Assembly: GCA_050084515.1 (NCBI GenBank)
Contig: CM114273.1
Location: 8,432,001 to 8,496,000 of the forward strand
Reading direction: 5' to 3'
Source of the DNA: Blasia pusilla
Lineage: Eukaryota > Marchantiophyta > Marchantiopsida > Blasiales
Length of the DNA: 64,000 nt
A program made the translations under genes and the position numbers. Numbering within the stretch: position 1 is the first letter of the stretch; every line of letters begins with the position of its first letter. The notes under the pieces were generated by a model that saw nothing but the letters and a program-made list of their open reading frames with translations, did not search any database and was not told the origin of the DNA. Below are positions 62,102 to 64,000 of this stretch, in pieces.

Positions 62102-62550
62102 AGAAATTGGTTGTATTTGAAATTCTTAGGACTAGGGTATCTCTTCACACTCCACGTTGTGTCAAAATCTCAGCTTCATATGACACTTGACCTCAAAGAT
62201 ATGGCCTCTGCAAGATTCAGATCTGAAATCCTCAAATTTAGAAGAGCAGAAACTTAAATCTTGCACAACTTCGTGTGTGTAACTTGGTTGTGCTTGAACT
62301 TTTTAGGACTATGGAAACTCCTTACACTCCACGTTTCCTGAAAATCTTAGTTTCATATGACACTCCAACTTAAAGATATGGCTTCCGCAAGATTCAGATC
62401 TGAAATCCTCAAATCTAGAAGATCAGAATCTCAAATCTCTCACAACTTTGTATGTGTAGATCGGTTGTGCTTGCAATTTTGAGGGCTAGGGCATCTCCTT
62501 ACATTCCACGTTGCCTCAAAATCTCAGCTTCATACAACACTCCACCTGAA
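62102..62550 (-). repeat. Tandem 177-bp repeats at the LINE 5' end, about 2.5 units
   Basis: Units begin near 62107, 62284 and 62461 (TTGGTTGT or TCGGTTGT), an exact period of 177. Each contains TAGGACTA-GG, CACTCCACGTT, AAAATCTCAGCTTCATA, AAAGATATGGC and GCAAGATTCAGATCTGAAATC. Differences are about 10-15 percent. The array sits immediately upstream of ORF1 in LINE orientation, where a 5' UTR with an internal promoter is expected. The third unit is partial and ends at about 62550. Confidence 0.85.
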
Positions 62551-62940
62551 AGTGCCTTTAAACAGCCTTTAGAAACTTCTTATGAAGCCTAGAATACATG
62601 GTATGAGAAGAAATTTTGACATAATATGATAGATGAAGGAAGAGGGGGTTACTATTGGTAGGGAGGGGAAAAAATAAAAAGTCTACAAGAAATGAACACT
62701 TACTCTTATAGAAGTTTGTTTCAAAATAATAGATACATTTGGTACCATTTTGTGCAAATCCCACGGGCTTGATCTATTTACCATTTACCGTTGCCTCCAG
62801 TTGGGACCGTGCAAATCTCATTGTTTAAGCCTTGGAATTGGTTGATTTAGAAGACCAATAGTCTACCAATTGTGTCCATTCAGGCTCTCAAGCATCAACA
62901 TGGCATAGCACCGCATGATGACCTCCTTGGTTAATCCACT
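62551..62940. other. Short LINE tail (62758-62790) in non-coding DNA
   Basis: CCCACGGGCTTGATCTATTT ACC-type bases at 62760-62790 match the shared LINE 3' end on the plus strand. GTGCAAATC occurs just before (62752-62760) and again at 62808-62816, which could be a target duplication, although 17 unrelated bases lie between the tail and the second copy. Nothing else is recognised. Confidence 0.5.
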
Positions 62941-63703
62941 AAGTCTCGAACATAAAACGTTCAGTCTTCAACAAGGAAGTGATCTTCTTCCTTAAGCACT
63001 CGTGAGACAAATTTGCTGACCCTACATATTCCCATGCCTCATCTATGTGATTTTTTATTGCTGCCATCCCAATAGGATCTTGTTTATCTATTTTGACAAA
63101 AGATATATCCAAGAAACGTAGTGCCCATACCTTCACATCTGCCAACCAACGCTTATATCCAGGAGCGTCTAGATTTGCCCACCCTGTTTCAAGTAACTCA
63201 CACTTAGGTTTCATGTTCTTGGCCCATCACTCCTTGGATTCTTTGTTCCAAATATCACGCTTAGTTCGACAAGAGCCTACTTTAGATTTCTTTGGCTCAA
63301 GATCTGTAGACGACATGTATTAGAGCTCACTCATTAATAATAATGTTACATATACTTAATAGTAAGAAGAATGAGAAATCACAATGAACAACAATCTACA
63401 ATTCAATAGAAAAGTAAAGCTGGTGGAATAATGGCATATTTTACATACCACTTCTCTTTGCCGTGGTCAATGAATCAGTAGGCGTCACACATGATTGGCT
63501 CCTACTCATGGGTCTAGAATAACATCCAATGCCAGGATCAAGATGGGTACTTGATGGAAATGGTGTTGTGGATAAACCCTTTACAGCAGGTCCACCTTGG
63601 GAAGAACATGGGAAACTACTACTATTCATACCGTTTTGACCATGCATTGAACCCGGGAAATTTGGAAATTGTGGTTGCCCCCCTATGTCAAGTTGATCCA
63701 TGA
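62941..63703 (-). pseudogene. Unidentified two-exon gene, one in-frame stop
   Basis: Exon 1 (about 63703 down to 63450) begins MDQLDIGGQPQFPNFPG and is Ser/Pro/Gly-rich. It ends at a GTATGT donor near 63449. An acceptor CTACAG at about 63305 opens exon 2: SKVGSCRTKRDIWNKESKE, a TGA at about 63229, WAKNMKPKCELLETGWANLD, VKVWALRFLDISF, and a helical C-terminus to 62941. The intron is about 145 bases with T/A-rich sequence. The two exons, consistent splice signals and coherent protein suggest a former gene, perhaps an accessory transposon ORF. I do not recognise the domain. Confidence 0.4.
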
Positions 63704-64000
63704 TTGTTGCACGTTTGAAGTATGAGCCTACACTTGTAAAAAAAATTCTCCAATGAAGTAAAATTAATATCAATCAAGAAGTTAAGCCCACAATTCACAA
63801 AGCTTCATGAAACCTAATGAACACAAAGGATGATTCAATAAGTTTCCTATGAAATATTTTGATCAAACTATATGCTTACTTATCCATCCTTCAAATAAGT
63901 AAATGAATAAGACTTATTGTTGGCCAAGTTGGTTGGGTCTGGTGGGTTGGTGTGTTAGCACCCCATGGTTGTTGGTTTGAAATATTGAGCATATTTAATA
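63704..64000. other. No gene seen
   Basis: AT-rich; would be upstream of the minus-strand gene at 62941-63703. Nothing else noted. Confidence 0.5.

Noticed and set aside
62752-62816. Target-site duplication GTGCAAATC around the short LINE tail
   Set aside because: Seventeen unrelated bases lie between the tail end and the second copy, so the duplication is not convincing.

Overview
The window looks like nuclear DNA from a green-lineage eukaryote (a streptophyte of charophyte or bryophyte grade is my best guess). It has no prokaryotic operons. It carries plant-type transposons: a TNP2/CACTA-class transposase, a Rep/Pif1 Helitron, Ty1/Copia and Ty3/Gypsy elements, and L1-like LINEs. It also has long GA and GT microsatellites and a cysteine-rich gene fragment resembling the plant chromatin regulator EDM2. 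At least half of the sequence is transposon debris, almost all broken by stops and frameshifts. I found one plausible short host-type gene (55939-56373). I identified no rRNA or tRNA genes.

Layout. 1-2093 (minus) is a decayed CACTA transposase running off the left edge, followed upstream by EDM2-like zinc-finger sequence (3712-4330) and an unknown ORF (4623-5180). 6788-8090 holds two 3' ends of one LINE family. 9260-14190 is a decayed Helitron with an HUH-type Rep and a Pif1-like helicase. 14191-38224 is mostly non-coding, with microsatellites, a minisatellite (28065-28335), a 281-bp tandem duplication (29777-30334), long inverted repeats, and a LINE reverse transcriptase (RT) core (25680-26350).

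38225-54236 is a nested stack of insertions and the centre of interest. The outermost layer is an old Gypsy element (38225-38799 and 53105-54236, plus strand). It is split by a Copia element without visible LTRs (about 38803-53085, minus). The Copia is split by a younger Gypsy element of the same family as the outermost one (40303-50383, plus). That element is split by a 397-bp LINE fragment (46337-46733). The younger Gypsy reads Gag, protease, DNA cytosine-5 methyltransferase, RT, RNase H, integrase and PHD finger. It therefore carries both a DNA-methylation writer and a probable chromatin reader. DNA-methyltransferase-bearing Gypsy elements have been reported in charophyte algae (de Mendoza and colleagues, 2018, cited from memory). 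Both copies here are dead, and the younger one is full of changes that fit deamination of methylated cytosine.

55939-56373 is the host-like ORF. 58542-59651 is a second non-LTR RT family (plus). It abuts a minus-strand LINE with ORF1, endonuclease and tandem 177-bp repeats at its 5' end (59652-62550), whose RT core has been deleted. The last kilobase holds an unidentified, probably spliced, broken gene. Names rest on motifs read by eye; no database search was possible.
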